A stretch of 64,000 bases of DNA from positions 1 to 64,000 of the forward strand of contig NZ_SOZA01000025.1 in the NCBI RefSeq assembly GCF_004519305.1, written 5' to 3'. Positions 42,683 to 51,647 of this stretch are shown here, in pieces. The notes beneath the pieces are model-generated. The model was not told the DNA's origin. It ran no database searches and worked only from the letters and a program-made list of their open reading frames with translations. Source of the DNA: Pseudomonas sp. RIT623. GTDB taxonomy: Bacteria; Pseudomonadota; Gammaproteobacteria; Pseudomonadales; Pseudomonadaceae. How positions within the stretch are numbered: the first letter of the stretch is position 1; each line of letters opens with the position of its first letter. The position numbers and the translations under genes were made by a program.

Positions 42683-43444
42683 ATGATGGATATCGCCCTG
42701 CTTTCGCTGTTCGCCTTCGCCGCTGGCCTGATCGATGCTGCCGTGGGTGGTGGCGGGCTGATCCAGATCCCGGCGTTATTCAATGTGCTGCCCACGGCGC
42801 AGCCGGCCGCCCTGCTGGGCAGCAACAAGCTGGCCTCGGTATGCGGCACGACATTCGCGGCGCGGTCGTTCATCCGCAAGGTCAAGCTGGACTGGGGGCT
42901 GATCGTGCCGGCGGCGCTCAGCGCCTTCGTCATGTCGTTCTTCGGCGCGGCCACGGTGTCACTGGTGCCGGCCAGCGTGATGCGGCCGATGGTACTGGTG
43001 CTGATCGTGCTGATGGCTATCTATACCTTCTGCAAGAAGGACTTCGGCACCTTGCACGCGCCGACCGCGATCGGCCGCAAGGAGCAATGCCTGGCGGTGC
43101 TGATCGGTGGCGCCATCGGCTTCTACGACGGCTTGTTCGGGCCTGGTACCGGCAGCTTCCTGATCTTCCTGTTCATCCGCTTCTTCGCCCTGGACTTCCT
43201 GCACGCCTCGGCGTCGGCGAAGCTGGTCAACATCGCCACCAACCTGGCCGCGCTGGTGTTCTTCATTCCGACTGGCAACGTGCTCTGGGCCATTGCCCTG
43301 CCGATGGCGCTGTTCAATATCCTCGGCGCCTTGACCGGCACCTGGCTGGCGGTGCGCAAGGGGGCAGGGTTCGTGCGGGGGTTGTTCCTGATCCTGCTGT
43401 GCTTGCTGATCGCCAAGCTCAGTTGGGACTTGCTGGCTGGCTGA
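42683..43444 (+). CDS. TSUP family (TauE/SafE) sulfite/organosulfonate exporter-like protein
   Basis: The 253-residue protein has about eight transmembrane helices and the TSUP opening 'FAFAAGLIDAAVGGGGLIQIP'. A second repeat is 'IGFYDGLFGPGTGSFLIF'. TSUP members export sulfite, sulfoacetate or related anions, but the substrate here is unknown. It is paired divergently with the LysR gene, whose effector may be the transported compound. It ends 1 bp before the convergent cyclase gene stop. Confidence 0.88.
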   Translation: MMDIALLSLFAFAAGLIDAAVGGGGLIQIPALFNVLPTAQPAALLGSNKLASVCGTTFAARSFIRKVKLDWGLIVPAALSAFVMSFFGAATVSLVPASVMRPMVLVLIVLMAIYTFCKKDFGTLHAPTAIGRKEQCLAVLIGGAIGFYDGLFGPGTGSFLIFLFIRFFALDFLHASASAKLVNIATNLAALVFFIPTGNVLWAIALPMALFNILGALTGTWLAVRKGAGFVRGLFLILLCLLIAKLSWDLLAG

Positions 43445-43445
43445 G

Positions 43446-44861
43446 TCAGACTACCTGGCGTTGCGCCTCGGCCTGCTCGATGCGGTTGCGGCCTTGGGCC
43501 TTGGCCCGGTACAGCGCCTGGTCGGCGCTGGCCAGCAGTAGATCCAGGCTGGGCGCCGGGGCATTGGCGGCGCAACCGGCCAGGCCGATGCTGACGGTGA
43601 TCGGCAGGTGCTGTTCGGCATGGGTCGCGTGCAGGTCCTGAATCGCCCGGCGCAGGCGCTCGGCGGTGAACGTGGCCTGTTCCGGCGCCAGGCCCGGCAC
43701 GACGATGACGAACTCCTCGCCCCCCAGGCGGGCGAACAGTTCGCCTTCATGCAAGTGGTCCTGCACGGTGTTGGCGAATTGGCGCAGCACCTGGTCGCCC
43801 ACGGCATGGCCATGGCGGTCGTTGATGGCCTTGAAGTGATCGATATCGAGCATCATCAGGGTCAGCGGTAGGCCCGGGGTGTGCTGCTGGCGGTCGTCAA
43901 GCAGCGCATTGGCGCGGCGGGTGAAGGCACTGCGGCTGAGGGCGCCGGTCAGGTGGTCGATGGTCGCCTGGTGCGCCAGGCGCGCCATCAGGCTGCGGTT
44001 GGCGCTGCTCACGCAAGCCAGCACCAGCGGCCCTAGCACCAGCATGGCGATGCCCAGGCGCGCCGACATCAGCGTGGTAACCCCGGGTTCACTCTGCGGC
44101 ACGCTGAAATGCATGAGGTTCTGTGCCACGGCGACGATCAGGGTGCTGCCGGCGGTGAGTGTCAGCAGCGAGACCAGGAACGCCGAGTAGCTCAGCGCGC
44201 ACCAGAGTAATGCGGCAATCGGGAAGGCGATGGCGCCGGGGCCGCCAAAGACGATGCTCAGCGACAATGAACCGAGCAGCACCAGCAGCGGTGCCAGGCG
44301 AATCGGCTGGCTATCGCTGCTGCTGTGGGTCAAGGCGCGAGGCGAGGGCGCGGTGAGCAACACCGGCAGCACCAGCACGCTGGTGGAGAACTGCTCGCTG
44401 AACCAGGCAAGCCAGGTGGCGCGCAAGGATTGTTCGAACCAGGGCGTGGCCATGACGCAGGCCAGGGTGGCGGCGACCATGGCGCCGGCGGCGCAGGCGC
44501 CGAACAGGCACAGGGTGCCGTGGGGCGTGCGCAGGCGGCGGTGCAGGCGTGGCAGGCGCGCCATCAGGTACCAGATGGTGGCGATGGCGCCAAGGTTGCA
44601 CAGGTTGAGCCACAAGGCCGGCTGCCAGGCGCTGCCACAGGCCAGGTCGGCCAGGACCATGGCCAGGTACACCAGGGCGAAACCGACGGGGCTGGCCTGG
44701 CGCGGGTTGCGCAGCAGCACGCCGGCCAGTACCGCGTTGACCGGCCAGAACAGCGAGAGCGATTCGATTGGCCGAGCGAGAATGCCGGCCAGGGTCAGGC
44801 CCAGGGTCAAGCCAAACAGAATCAGCAGAGGCAACAGGCGCGACGGGGCTGGAGACACCAT
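43446..44861 (-). CDS. membrane diguanylate cyclase with MASE1-like sensor
   Basis: The 471-residue protein has about eight N-terminal membrane helices (about 10-300, MASE1-like, opening 'LLPLLILFGLTLGLTLAGIL') and a C-terminal GGDEF domain. The active site 'ARLGGEEFVIVVPGL' is intact (GGEEF), but no RxxD I-site occurs five residues upstream ('HEGELFARL'), so product feedback through that site is not expected. It should make cyclic di-GMP at the membrane. ATG 44861 is chosen over a TTG 15 bp upstream. Confidence 0.9.
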   Translation of the reverse strand: MVSPAPSRLLPLLILFGLTLGLTLAGILARPIESLSLFWPVNAVLAGVLLRNPRQASPVGFALVYLAMVLADLACGSAWQPALWLNLCNLGAIATIWYLMARLPRLHRRLRTPHGTLCLFGACAAGAMVAATLACVMATPWFEQSLRATWLAWFSEQFSTSVLVLPVLLTAPSPRALTHSSSDSQPIRLAPLLVLLGSLSLSIVFGGPGAIAFPIAALLWCALSYSAFLVSLLTLTAGSTLIVAVAQNLMHFSVPQSEPGVTTLMSARLGIAMLVLGPLVLACVSSANRSLMARLAHQATIDHLTGALSRSAFTRRANALLDDRQQHTPGLPLTLMMLDIDHFKAINDRHGHAVGDQVLRQFANTVQDHLHEGELFARLGGEEFVIVVPGLAPEQATFTAERLRRAIQDLHATHAEQHLPITVSIGLAGCAANAPAPSLDLLLASADQALYRAKAQGRNRIEQAEAQRQVV

Positions 44862-44990
44862 AGGCTCGACCGGCAAGCGAAGACAGAATCCAGGAATTGG
44901 TTTGTAGGCCCCTGGGATATGTGATGTCAGTGTGTTTCAAGTCGGCATTTGATGTCAATTCGCCGCGAACGGCGAAGATTTGGCGCCGGT

Positions 44991-46820
44991 TTACAACCCG
45001 AACACCCAGGGCACCATCAGCACCGTGACCAGCATCACCAGCACGGTGAAAGGCACGCCGATCTTGACGAAGTCGGCGAAGCGGTACTGCCCCGGCCCCA
45101 GCACCAGGGTATTCACGGGCGAGGACACCGGCGTCATGAACGCCGCCGAAGCCGCCAGGGCCACGGTCATGGCGAACGGGTAGGGCGACATACCCAACTG
45201 TTGCGCGGTGCTCACCGCCACCGGTGCCATCAGCACGGCGGTGGCAGTGTTGGAGATGAACAGGCCGATCACTGCCGTGACGGCAAACAGGCAGGCGAGA
45301 ATCACCCCCGGGCCGGCGTCACCAAGCAGGCCGACCAGCGCACCGACCGCCATATCGATGCCCCCGGTTTTTTGCAGGGCCAAAGCAAAGGGCAGCATGC
45401 CGACGATCAGCACCAGGCTTTGCCAGTGGATGGCGCGGTAGGCGCTGTTCATGTCGATGCAGCGCCCGGCGCCCATCAGCAGGCAACCGATCAGCGCGGC
45501 GATGACGTTGGGCACCAGGCCGCTGACCATCAAGCCGACCATCACCGCCAGGCTCAGCAGCGCGAACGGCGCGCGGGTACGTGCCGGGGCCACCTGGTCG
45601 ATCTCCGCCGGCAGGCTCAACACCAGGAAGTCGCGCGGCTTGCCTTGCAGTTGCCGCACCGCCTTCCACGGGCCGACCACCAGCAAGGTGTCGCCCAGGC
45701 GCAGTTTTTCTTCAACCAAGGGGCCCTCGATGGCCACTTGGTCGCGGCGCAGGCCTACCACGTTGAGGTCGTAGCGGGTGCGGAAGGTCAGCTCCAGGAT
45801 GCTTCTGCCGATCAACTGCGAGCCTGGGGGCAGGGAAATCTCGGCCATGCCCAGTTCCTGGGACTGGTCGATGAAATAGGCCGCCTTGAAGTGCAGGGGC
45901 TCGAGCAGCATGGCCTGGCACAGGCTGCGCAGGTCGTCGCGATTGGCGAACAGGTCGAGCAGCAGCACGTCGCCTTGTTGCAGCAGGGTGCCGGAATCGG
46001 CGGCGATCACCCGGGTGGTGAATTTGTGCTGGCGTTCGATGCCGATCACATTGGCGCCATGGCGGGTGCGCAGTTCCAGTTCGCCCAGGGTATGGCCGAT
46101 CAAGGGTGAATGCGGGCGGATGCGCAGGCGCCGTTCGCGGCCATTGAGCTTGTAGTCCAGGACCAGGTCGAGCAGGGTGCGCCGGCTTTCCACTCGGCCG
46201 TCCTTGCGCACCTCGCCGTTGAGCCAGTGGCGGGTCAGCAGCATGTAGCCGATGCCAAGCACCAGCACCACCAGGCCGAAGGGGGTGAAGCTGAAGAAGC
46301 CGAAGCCGGCCTCGCCGTGGCGCATCAGCTCGCTGTGCACCACCACGTTCGGGGGCGTGGCCACCAGGCTGAGCATGCCGCTGATCAGGCCGGCGAAGCT
46401 CAGCGGCATCATCAGCCGGCTGGGCGACAGTTGCAGGCGCGCGGCGATGCTCAGCACCACCGGGATAAAGATCGCCACTACGCCGGTGGAGCTCATCACC
46501 GAACCGAGCCCAGCCACCGCGACCATCAGCAGCACCAGCAGGCGTGCCTCGCTGTTGCCGGCGCGCTCGCTCATCCACTCGCCGATGCGGTAGGCGATAC
46601 CGGTGCGCACCAACCCTTCGCCGATCACGAACAGCGCGGCGATCAGCACCACGTTGGGGTCGCTGAAACCGGCCAGGGCCTGTTCCACGGTGAGGATGCC
46701 CGACAGCGGCAGGGCGAGGATCACCATCAGGGCGACCACATCCATGCGCGGGCGGTTGATGATGAACAGGCAGACGACAACGGCCAGCAGACCGAGGACC
46801 CAGAGCAGCTCATGGTTCAT
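44991..46820 (-). CDS. SLC13/DASS-type permease with two TrkA-C domains
   Basis: The 609-residue protein has a DASS-type membrane domain split by a cytoplasmic insert. The membrane part opens 'LALPLSGILTVEQALAGFSD' and includes 'GLGSVMSSTGVVAIFIPVVL' and the closing 'NTATAVLMAPVAVSTAQQLG'. The insert holds two TrkA-C (RCK_C) domains at about 200-370 ('HTLGELELRTRHGANVIGIE', 'SILELTFRTRYDLNVVGLRR'). Such proteins transport anions such as sulfate or citrate; the substrate is unknown. ATG 46820 is chosen over a TTG at 46850. Confidence 0.9.
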   Translation of the reverse strand: MNHELLWVLGLLAVVVCLFIINRPRMDVVALMVILALPLSGILTVEQALAGFSDPNVVLIAALFVIGEGLVRTGIAYRIGEWMSERAGNSEARLLVLLMVAVAGLGSVMSSTGVVAIFIPVVLSIAARLQLSPSRLMMPLSFAGLISGMLSLVATPPNVVVHSELMRHGEAGFGFFSFTPFGLVVLVLGIGYMLLTRHWLNGEVRKDGRVESRRTLLDLVLDYKLNGRERRLRIRPHSPLIGHTLGELELRTRHGANVIGIERQHKFTTRVIAADSGTLLQQGDVLLLDLFANRDDLRSLCQAMLLEPLHFKAAYFIDQSQELGMAEISLPPGSQLIGRSILELTFRTRYDLNVVGLRRDQVAIEGPLVEEKLRLGDTLLVVGPWKAVRQLQGKPRDFLVLSLPAEIDQVAPARTRAPFALLSLAVMVGLMVSGLVPNVIAALIGCLLMGAGRCIDMNSAYRAIHWQSLVLIVGMLPFALALQKTGGIDMAVGALVGLLGDAGPGVILACLFAVTAVIGLFISNTATAVLMAPVAVSTAQQLGMSPYPFAMTVALAASAAFMTPVSSPVNTLVLGPGQYRFADFVKIGVPFTVLVMLVTVLMVPWVFGL

Positions 46821-47056
46821 GGGGAGGGGGTGTTCCTTCACACGGGGCACGTAAGGTTATGGCCCAAGTGTGGCAGCTTGACGCGAATGCGTCGTTGACG
46901 TGCTGCAGTGTTTTGCCCGTTGATTGCAGGTGGGGAGCTAGTAGGAGCCAGCCTTGCTGGCGAACCCGGCTCCACGGAGCATGGCACCGGCTGCGTCGGT
47001 GGCCGCCGGCAGGGCCGGCTCCTGCTTGGAGCGCGGCACGGCCGTTACGCTGCTGC

Positions 47057-47440
47057 TCAGTGACGGTGACGCTTGTGCTTGCGGTTGTTGTCGCCCATGT
47101 GGTTGCCGATCGCGCCGCCGGCCGCGCCGCCCAGGCCGGCACCGATGGTCGAGCCGTTGGAGCCGCCGAGCTTGCCGCCGATCAGCGAGCCGCCCGCCGA
47201 ACCCAGGCCGCCGCCAATCGCGGCTTCGGTGCGGTTGCCCTTGCGTGCGCCGACGGCGCTACCGGCCGCGCCACCCAGGCCGGCGCCGATGGCCGCGCCG
47301 GTGCTGCCGCCGATCTGTTTGCCGACGACGTTGCCCAGGGCGCCGCCCAGGCCGCCACCGATGGCAGCAGTGCCGTCACCGGCAAAGGCGCCCTGGCACA
47401 GCAGAAGGCCGAGGGCGAGGGAAGGCAAAGTCAGACGCAT
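47057..47440 (-). CDS. exported glycine-zipper protein
   Basis: The 127-residue protein has a signal peptide (about 1-20, ending 'LCQGAFA'). Four or five tandem glycine-rich repeats of the type 'GGGLGGALGNVVG' and 'GAGLGGAAGSAVG' follow, then a basic tail 'NNRKHKRHRH'. Glycine zippers pack helices in membranes, as in OmpA-associated and toxin-like proteins. The function is unknown. It is near a His/Asp-rich lipoprotein gene on the same strand. Confidence 0.8.
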   Translation of the reverse strand: MRLTLPSLALGLLLCQGAFAGDGTAAIGGGLGGALGNVVGKQIGGSTGAAIGAGLGGAAGSAVGARKGNRTEAAIGGGLGSAGGSLIGGKLGGSNGSTIGAGLGGAAGGAIGNHMGDNNRKHKRHRH

Positions 47441-47512
47441 GTTCAGGAACCTCAGGGGAATCATCAGGGTAGGGTGCCGCAGGTAGGCGGCCAGTCAGGG
47501 GGCAAAGACGCT

Positions 47513-47698
47513 TCAGCGCCAGTAACGGTCACGGTATTGACGGTTGTCGTCATCGTCGCCGCGGTCGTGGCGATGGTGATGACGGTGGCCGCGATCACGG
47601 TCGCGCCAGCCATCGTCGTCATCGTGGTAGTGGTGGCTGTAGCAACCGCCCAGTAGCAGCACGGCAGTGATCAGCGAAAGGCTTGCAAGGCGCTTCAT
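47513..47698 (-). CDS. short His/Asp-rich lipoprotein
   Basis: The 61-residue product has a lipobox 'LLLGGCY' (Cys19). About forty residues of His, Asp, Arg and Tyr follow ('SHHYHDDDDGW', 'HRHHHRHDRGDDDDN'). The mature part could bind divalent metals or polyanions. Similar short lipoproteins occur in pseudomonads and are unnamed. ATG 47698 is used; a longer upstream frame is rejected because the lipobox fixes the start. It lies 72 bp before the glycine-zipper gene on the same strand. Confidence 0.7.
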   Translation of the reverse strand: MKRLASLSLITAVLLLGGCYSHHYHDDDDGWRDRDRGHRHHHRHDRGDDDDNRQYRDRYWR

Positions 47699-47880
47699 CA
47701 GGTTATAGGTCCTTGATCCGCAAAGGTTTACGGGGTAACTGATAGGACCGGATTCGATCGATTTGGTTCTCTGGCACGCAAAAAATTGCCGCGCTGCTGA
47801 TGAGTGGTCGTTGCTGCAAAATGCCGCGCGCAGCATGGGCGCCAGTGCTAGAGTCGCTTTCTTTTTTTCGAGGATCGAAC

Positions 47881-48231
47881 ATGCGAGCGATTTTGCCGAT
47901 GACTGCGGCGCTGTTGTTGCTGGGCTGTGCGTCGTCGACCATGGAAGCGGCGCGCAATGGGGCGCCAACTGCACAGCTGGCTTCGCACAAGACCCCGGAT
48001 GTGGTCGCCCAATGCATCCAGTTCAGCTGGCAGGAAGAGAAGACCTTTGGCGTCGATGCCAGCGGCTACCTTGAAGCGCGCAAGCAAGGTGGCTTCACCG
48101 TGTATACCCGGGAAGCGGAGTCGTTCGTCGATGTCTATGCCCAGGCCGCCGGGACGCGAGTGGACTACTACGCGCAGCACGACGACGGTGTGGCGCTGCA
48201 GCGTCGGGCAGCGGCGGCTACCTGCTTGTAA
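47881..48231 (+). CDS. small lipoprotein of unknown function
   Basis: The 116-residue protein has a lipobox 'LLLLGCASS' (Cys16) and a mature domain with two conserved-looking cysteines ('VVAQCIQFSWQEEK' and the terminal 'ATCL'). I recognise no family. It is divergent from the His/Asp lipoprotein gene and precedes the methyltransferase gene by 79 bp on the same strand. Confidence 0.72.
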   Translation: MRAILPMTAALLLLGCASSTMEAARNGAPTAQLASHKTPDVVAQCIQFSWQEEKTFGVDASGYLEARKQGGFTVYTREAESFVDVYAQAAGTRVDYYAQHDDGVALQRRAAAATCL

Positions 48232-48310
48232 TGGGCGCGCGGCTGGTTGCCGTATACGTCAAGGGCGGTTACCGTTGCGCCTGACCTGATCACGACAAGG
48301 AAAGCATCGC

Positions 48311-49132
48311 ATGAGCCGATCACAGGAGCTCAACCGCGCCAGTTGGGATGAGCGCGCGCCGCTGCACGCGGCGTCGAAGGACTATGAAGTCGAATGCTTC
48401 GTGGCCAACCCTGGGCACCTTTCCGAAGTGGTGCGCTTCGACCTGCCGCGCCTGGGCGATATCCGCGGCCAGCGCGCGGTGCATCTGCAATGCCATATCG
48501 GCACCGACACCTTGTCGTTGGCACGCCTGGGCGCTGAGGTCTGCGGCCTGGACTTCTCCTCGGCGTCGCTGGCCCAGGCGCGAACCCTTGGCCAACGTTG
48601 CGGTGCCGACATCGGGTATGTCGAGGCGGATGTCTACCTGGCGGCGCAGGTACTGCCGGCCGCTTCTTTCGACCTGGTCTACACCGGTATCGGTGCCTTG
48701 TGCTGGCTGCCCAGCATCGAGCGTTGGGCGCGTACCGTGGCGGCCTTGCTCAAGCCGGGTGGGCGCTTGTTCCTGCGCGATGGCCACCCGATGCTGATGG
48801 CGGTCAATGAGGACCACGAGGACCGTTTGCAGCTGGAATACCCATACTTCGAACGCGAAGCGCCCACCGTGTGGGTCAGCGACCAGACCTACGTCGACAC
48901 CGACCAGGCCCTGGCCCATACCGAGACCCATGAGTGGAACCACGGCCTGGGCGAGGTGATTACCGCGTTGCTCAAGCAGGGTATGCGCATCACTGGCCTG
49001 GAGGAGCACCAGTCCATCCCGTGGGAGGCATTGCCGGGGCAGATGACGCTGGGCGATGACGGCGAGTGGCGCCTGAACGAGGCGCCCTGGCGGTTACCGC
49101 TGAGCTATACGCTGCAGGCGGTCAAGGGGTAG
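48311..49132 (+). CDS. class I SAM-dependent methyltransferase
   Basis: The 273-residue protein has the SAM-binding motif 'VHLQCHIGTDTLSLARLGAE' (about 57-76), acidic 'GLDFSS' and 'FDLVYTGIGALCWLPSIERW'. These are features of the UbiE/Methyltransf_11 type. The substrate is not evident. ATG 48311 has AAGGAAA. It ends at a REP-like hairpin shared with the convergent SDR gene. Confidence 0.88.
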   Translation: MSRSQELNRASWDERAPLHAASKDYEVECFVANPGHLSEVVRFDLPRLGDIRGQRAVHLQCHIGTDTLSLARLGAEVCGLDFSSASLAQARTLGQRCGADIGYVEADVYLAAQVLPAASFDLVYTGIGALCWLPSIERWARTVAALLKPGGRLFLRDGHPMLMAVNEDHEDRLQLEYPYFEREAPTVWVSDQTYVDTDQALAHTETHEWNHGLGEVITALLKQGMRITGLEEHQSIPWEALPGQMTLGDDGEWRLNEAPWRLPLSYTLQAVKG

Positions 49133-49157
49133 GGCGCGCTCCCGAAGGCGCACGCTG

Positions 49158-49205
49158 TCCTGTAGGAGCCGGCGCGCCGGCGAAAGGGCTGCGCAGCAGC
49201 CCCGG
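49158..49205. repeat. REP-like hairpin between convergent genes
   Basis: CTGTAGGAGCCGGCGCGCCGGCG followed by GGGCTGCGCAGCAGCCC forms nested hairpins resembling the inner part of the REP-like elements. It lies between the methyltransferase and SDR stop codons and could act as a bidirectional terminator. Confidence 0.55.
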
Positions 49206-49215
49206 TCGGCGCTAA

Positions 49216-49983
49216 TCAGGACAGGAAGCCACCGTCGACATTGAGCGCGGTGCCCGTGGTATAGCTGGACGCCGCGCTGGCCAGGTACAGCACCGCGCCG
49301 GCCATCTCGCTCGGGTCGGCGACGCGCTTGAGCGGGATCTGCTGCAGGGCGGCGTTGCGGATACTGTCGTTCTTCACCAGCGCGGAGGCGAACTTGGTGT
49401 CGGTCAGGCCCGGCAGCAGGGCGTTGCAGCGGATACCGAACTGCGCGCACTCCTTGGCGAAGACCTTGGTCATGTTGATCACCGCCGCCTTGGTCACCGA
49501 GTAGATGCCCTGGAACAGCCCTGGCGACACGCCGTTGATCGAGGCCACGTTGATGATGCTGCCGCCGCCGTGCTCGCGCATCAGCTTGCCGGCCTCCACC
49601 GACATGAAGAAGTAACCACGGATATTCACATCCACGGTCTTCTGGAACGCGCCCAGGTCGGTGTCCAGCACGTTGCAGAACTGCGGGTTGGTCGCGGCGT
49701 TGTTGACCAGGATATCCAGGCGCCCGAACTGTTCGCGGATGCCGGCGAACACCTGCTGGATCTGCTCCATCTCGCCGATGTGGCAGGCCACCGCAGTGGC
49801 CTTGCCACCTGCCGCGATGATGGCCTCGGCCACCTGCTGGCAGCCGTCGAGCTTGCGGCTGGAGACGATCACATGGGCGCCCTGTTGGGCCAGCAGGTGG
49901 GCAATGGCTTCGCCGATGCCGCGGCTGGCACCGGAAACGAAGGCGATCTTGCCGTCGAGGTCGAACAGGTGGGTCTTGGACAT
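49216..49983 (-). CDS. SDR family oxidoreductase (FabG-like)
   Basis: The 255-residue enzyme has the NAD(P) motif 'FVSGASRGIGEAIAHLLAQQ' (about 13-32), 'NNAATN' (about 89-94) and an intact catalytic YxxxK ('YSVTKAAVINMTKV'). The C-terminus is 'TGTALNVDGGFLS'. It heads or follows a lipid-metabolism cluster on the minus strand with the phosphotransferase-like gene, SCP2 gene and phosphatase gene. The substrate is probably an acyl or hydroxy-acyl compound, inferred from context. Confidence 0.9.
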   Translation of the reverse strand: MSKTHLFDLDGKIAFVSGASRGIGEAIAHLLAQQGAHVIVSSRKLDGCQQVAEAIIAAGGKATAVACHIGEMEQIQQVFAGIREQFGRLDILVNNAATNPQFCNVLDTDLGAFQKTVDVNIRGYFFMSVEAGKLMREHGGGSIINVASINGVSPGLFQGIYSVTKAAVINMTKVFAKECAQFGIRCNALLPGLTDTKFASALVKNDSIRNAALQQIPLKRVADPSEMAGAVLYLASAASSYTTGTALNVDGGFLS

Positions 49984-50010
49984 GCGCGTATTCCTTGTTG
50001 TCTGCCGAAG

Positions 50011-51078
50011 TTACAGGCTGGATTTGCCGATCAGTTGCAGGCTCATGTGCTCCAGCAGCTTGTTCATGTGGATGAACTGGGCGAAGCGCTTGTCCTGGGT
50101 CTGGCCGTGGAAGAAGCGGTAGTAGATCTGCTGGACGATGCCGGCCAGGCGGAACAGGCCGTAGCAGTAATAGAAGTCGAAGTTGTCGATACGGATGCCC
50201 GCCCGCTCGGCGTAGTAGTCGACGAATTGCTGGCGGGTGAGCATGCCGGGGGCGTTGCTCGGCTGGCGGCGCATCAGTTGCACCGGCGCCGGGTCGCCGG
50301 CCTCGATCCAGTAGGCCAGGCTGTTGCCCAGGTCCATCAGCGGGTCGCCGATGGTGGCCATTTCCCAGTCCAATACACCGATGATGCGCATCGGGTTGGT
50401 GCTGTCGAGGATGACATTGTCGAAGCGGTAGTCGTTATGCACGATGCCCGGGCGCGGGTGGTCGGTGGGCATCTTCTCGCGTAGCCAGGCGATAACCTGT
50501 TCCCAGCGCGGCGCGTCGGGGGTCAGGGCTTTTTCATAGCGGCTGGCCCAGCCTTCGATCTGGCGCTGCACATAACCTTCCGGTTTGCCCAGGTCGGCCA
50601 GGCCGCATGCCTGGTAGTCCACCTGGTGCAGCTCGACCAGGCGATCGATGAAGCTTTTGCACAGCGCCTCGGTGCGACCGGCGTCCAGATCGAGTTCGAC
50701 AGGGATGTCCGAGCGCAGGATGATGCCGTTGACCCGCTCCATCACGTAGAACTCGCCGCCGATCAGCGCTTCATCGGTGCAGTGCACGTAGGCCTTGGGG
50801 CAATAGGGGAAACCGGCATTGAGCTGGTTGAGAATACGGAATTCGCGGCCCATGTCGTGAGCCGACTTGGCCTTGTGGCCGAAGGGCGGGCGGCGCAGGA
50901 CGAGTTCCTTGCCCGGGTAGGCCACCAGGTAGGTCAGGTTCGAGGCGCCACCCGGAAACTGGCTGATGGTCGGGCTGCCCTGCAGGCCAGGTACATGACC
51001 CTTGAGGTAAGGATCGATGACGGCCGCGTCGAGTTCTTCGCCGGGGCGTACCTGGGTGGACTGGTCGGTGAGCGTCAT
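50011..51078 (-). CDS. aminoglycoside phosphotransferase-family protein (acyl-CoA dehydrogenase-associated type)
   Basis: The 355-residue protein has the APH kinase-like fold with 'GGASNLTYLVAY' (P-loop region, about 43-54), 'GIVHNDYRFDNVILD' (catalytic loop, about 208-222) and 'GVLDWEMATIGDPLMDLGNS'. This is the ACAD10/11 N-terminal-like subgroup, linked to phosphorylation of 4-hydroxy acids in fatty-acid catabolism. It is adjacent to SDR and SCP2 genes, which fits. No acyl-CoA dehydrogenase is present in the window. Confidence 0.88.
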   Translation of the reverse strand: MTLTDQSTQVRPGEELDAAVIDPYLKGHVPGLQGSPTISQFPGGASNLTYLVAYPGKELVLRRPPFGHKAKSAHDMGREFRILNQLNAGFPYCPKAYVHCTDEALIGGEFYVMERVNGIILRSDIPVELDLDAGRTEALCKSFIDRLVELHQVDYQACGLADLGKPEGYVQRQIEGWASRYEKALTPDAPRWEQVIAWLREKMPTDHPRPGIVHNDYRFDNVILDSTNPMRIIGVLDWEMATIGDPLMDLGNSLAYWIEAGDPAPVQLMRRQPSNAPGMLTRQQFVDYYAERAGIRIDNFDFYYCYGLFRLAGIVQQIYYRFFHGQTQDKRFAQFIHMNKLLEHMSLQLIGKSSL

Positions 51079-51215
51079 GCGATTTCCTTATGATCGATAG
51101 CAAGGACTATTGGCTAATCTAATTTCCTGTCGAAGCTGGTACAAGCGTGCCAGACGCTTATTGGCCTGGGTGTTGCCGGCCGATCAATGGCCCTGATGGA
51201 CGGGCTTTGCGCGGG

Positions 51216-51247
51216 CGAAAAAAAACCGAAGCGCATCAGGCTTCGGT
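51216..51247 (-). terminator. terminator of the SCP2 gene
   Basis: An 8-bp stem (ACCGAAGC / GCTTCGGT) with a 7-base loop is followed on the minus strand by a run of eight T. It lies 28 bp beyond the SCP2 stop codon, so the phosphotransferase gene needs a separate promoter at 51079-51200. Confidence 0.9.
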
Positions 51248-51275
51248 CTTTTTCATTGGCGATCTACCGCGCCAA

Positions 51276-51593
51276 TCAGGCCGGGAACAGCTCGCTGAGC
51301 TTCATCGACAGCATCATGTCGCCTTCGACGCGCAGCTTGCCGCCCATGAAGGCCTGCATGCCGTCGGTGTCACCGCTGACGATGCCCTTGAGGGTTTCGC
51401 TGTCCATTACCAGGGTGCAGTTGGCGTCGGCGTTCTCGCCTTCCTGGATCTCGCAGGTGCCGTCCTTGACCAGCAGGGCGTAGTGCTTGTCTTCGTCGGT
51501 GATGTTGAAGCCGAACACCAGGTCCAGGCCGGCGGCCGCTGCCGGGTTGAATTTTGCTTTCATCGCCTCGACGGCTTTAGCTACATCGCTCAT
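51276..51593 (-). CDS. SCP2 sterol-binding domain protein
   Basis: The 105-residue protein is one SCP2 domain, a lipid-carrying fold: 'VFGFNITDEDKHYALLVKDG', 'CTLVMDSETLKGIVSG' and the C-terminal 'GGKLRVEGDMMLSMKLSELF'. In bacteria it is thought to shuttle acyl or sterol ligands. ATG 51593 has a clear AAGGAA site. It sits between the phosphatase gene upstream and the phosphotransferase gene downstream. Confidence 0.92.
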   Translation of the reverse strand: MSDVAKAVEAMKAKFNPAAAAGLDLVFGFNITDEDKHYALLVKDGTCEIQEGENADANCTLVMDSETLKGIVSGDTDGMQAFMGGKLRVEGDMMLSMKLSELFPA

Positions 51594-51647
51594 GGTGTAT
51601 TCCTTGTTAAGTGATTTTCGCGTCCGCAAGGACACAACAGACCGGGC

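Noticed and set aside
46821..47056. REP-like sequence between the SLC13 gene and the glycine-zipper gene
   Set aside because: AGCCAGCCTTGCTGGCG-type hairpins are present but too degenerate to assign as a repeat unit.
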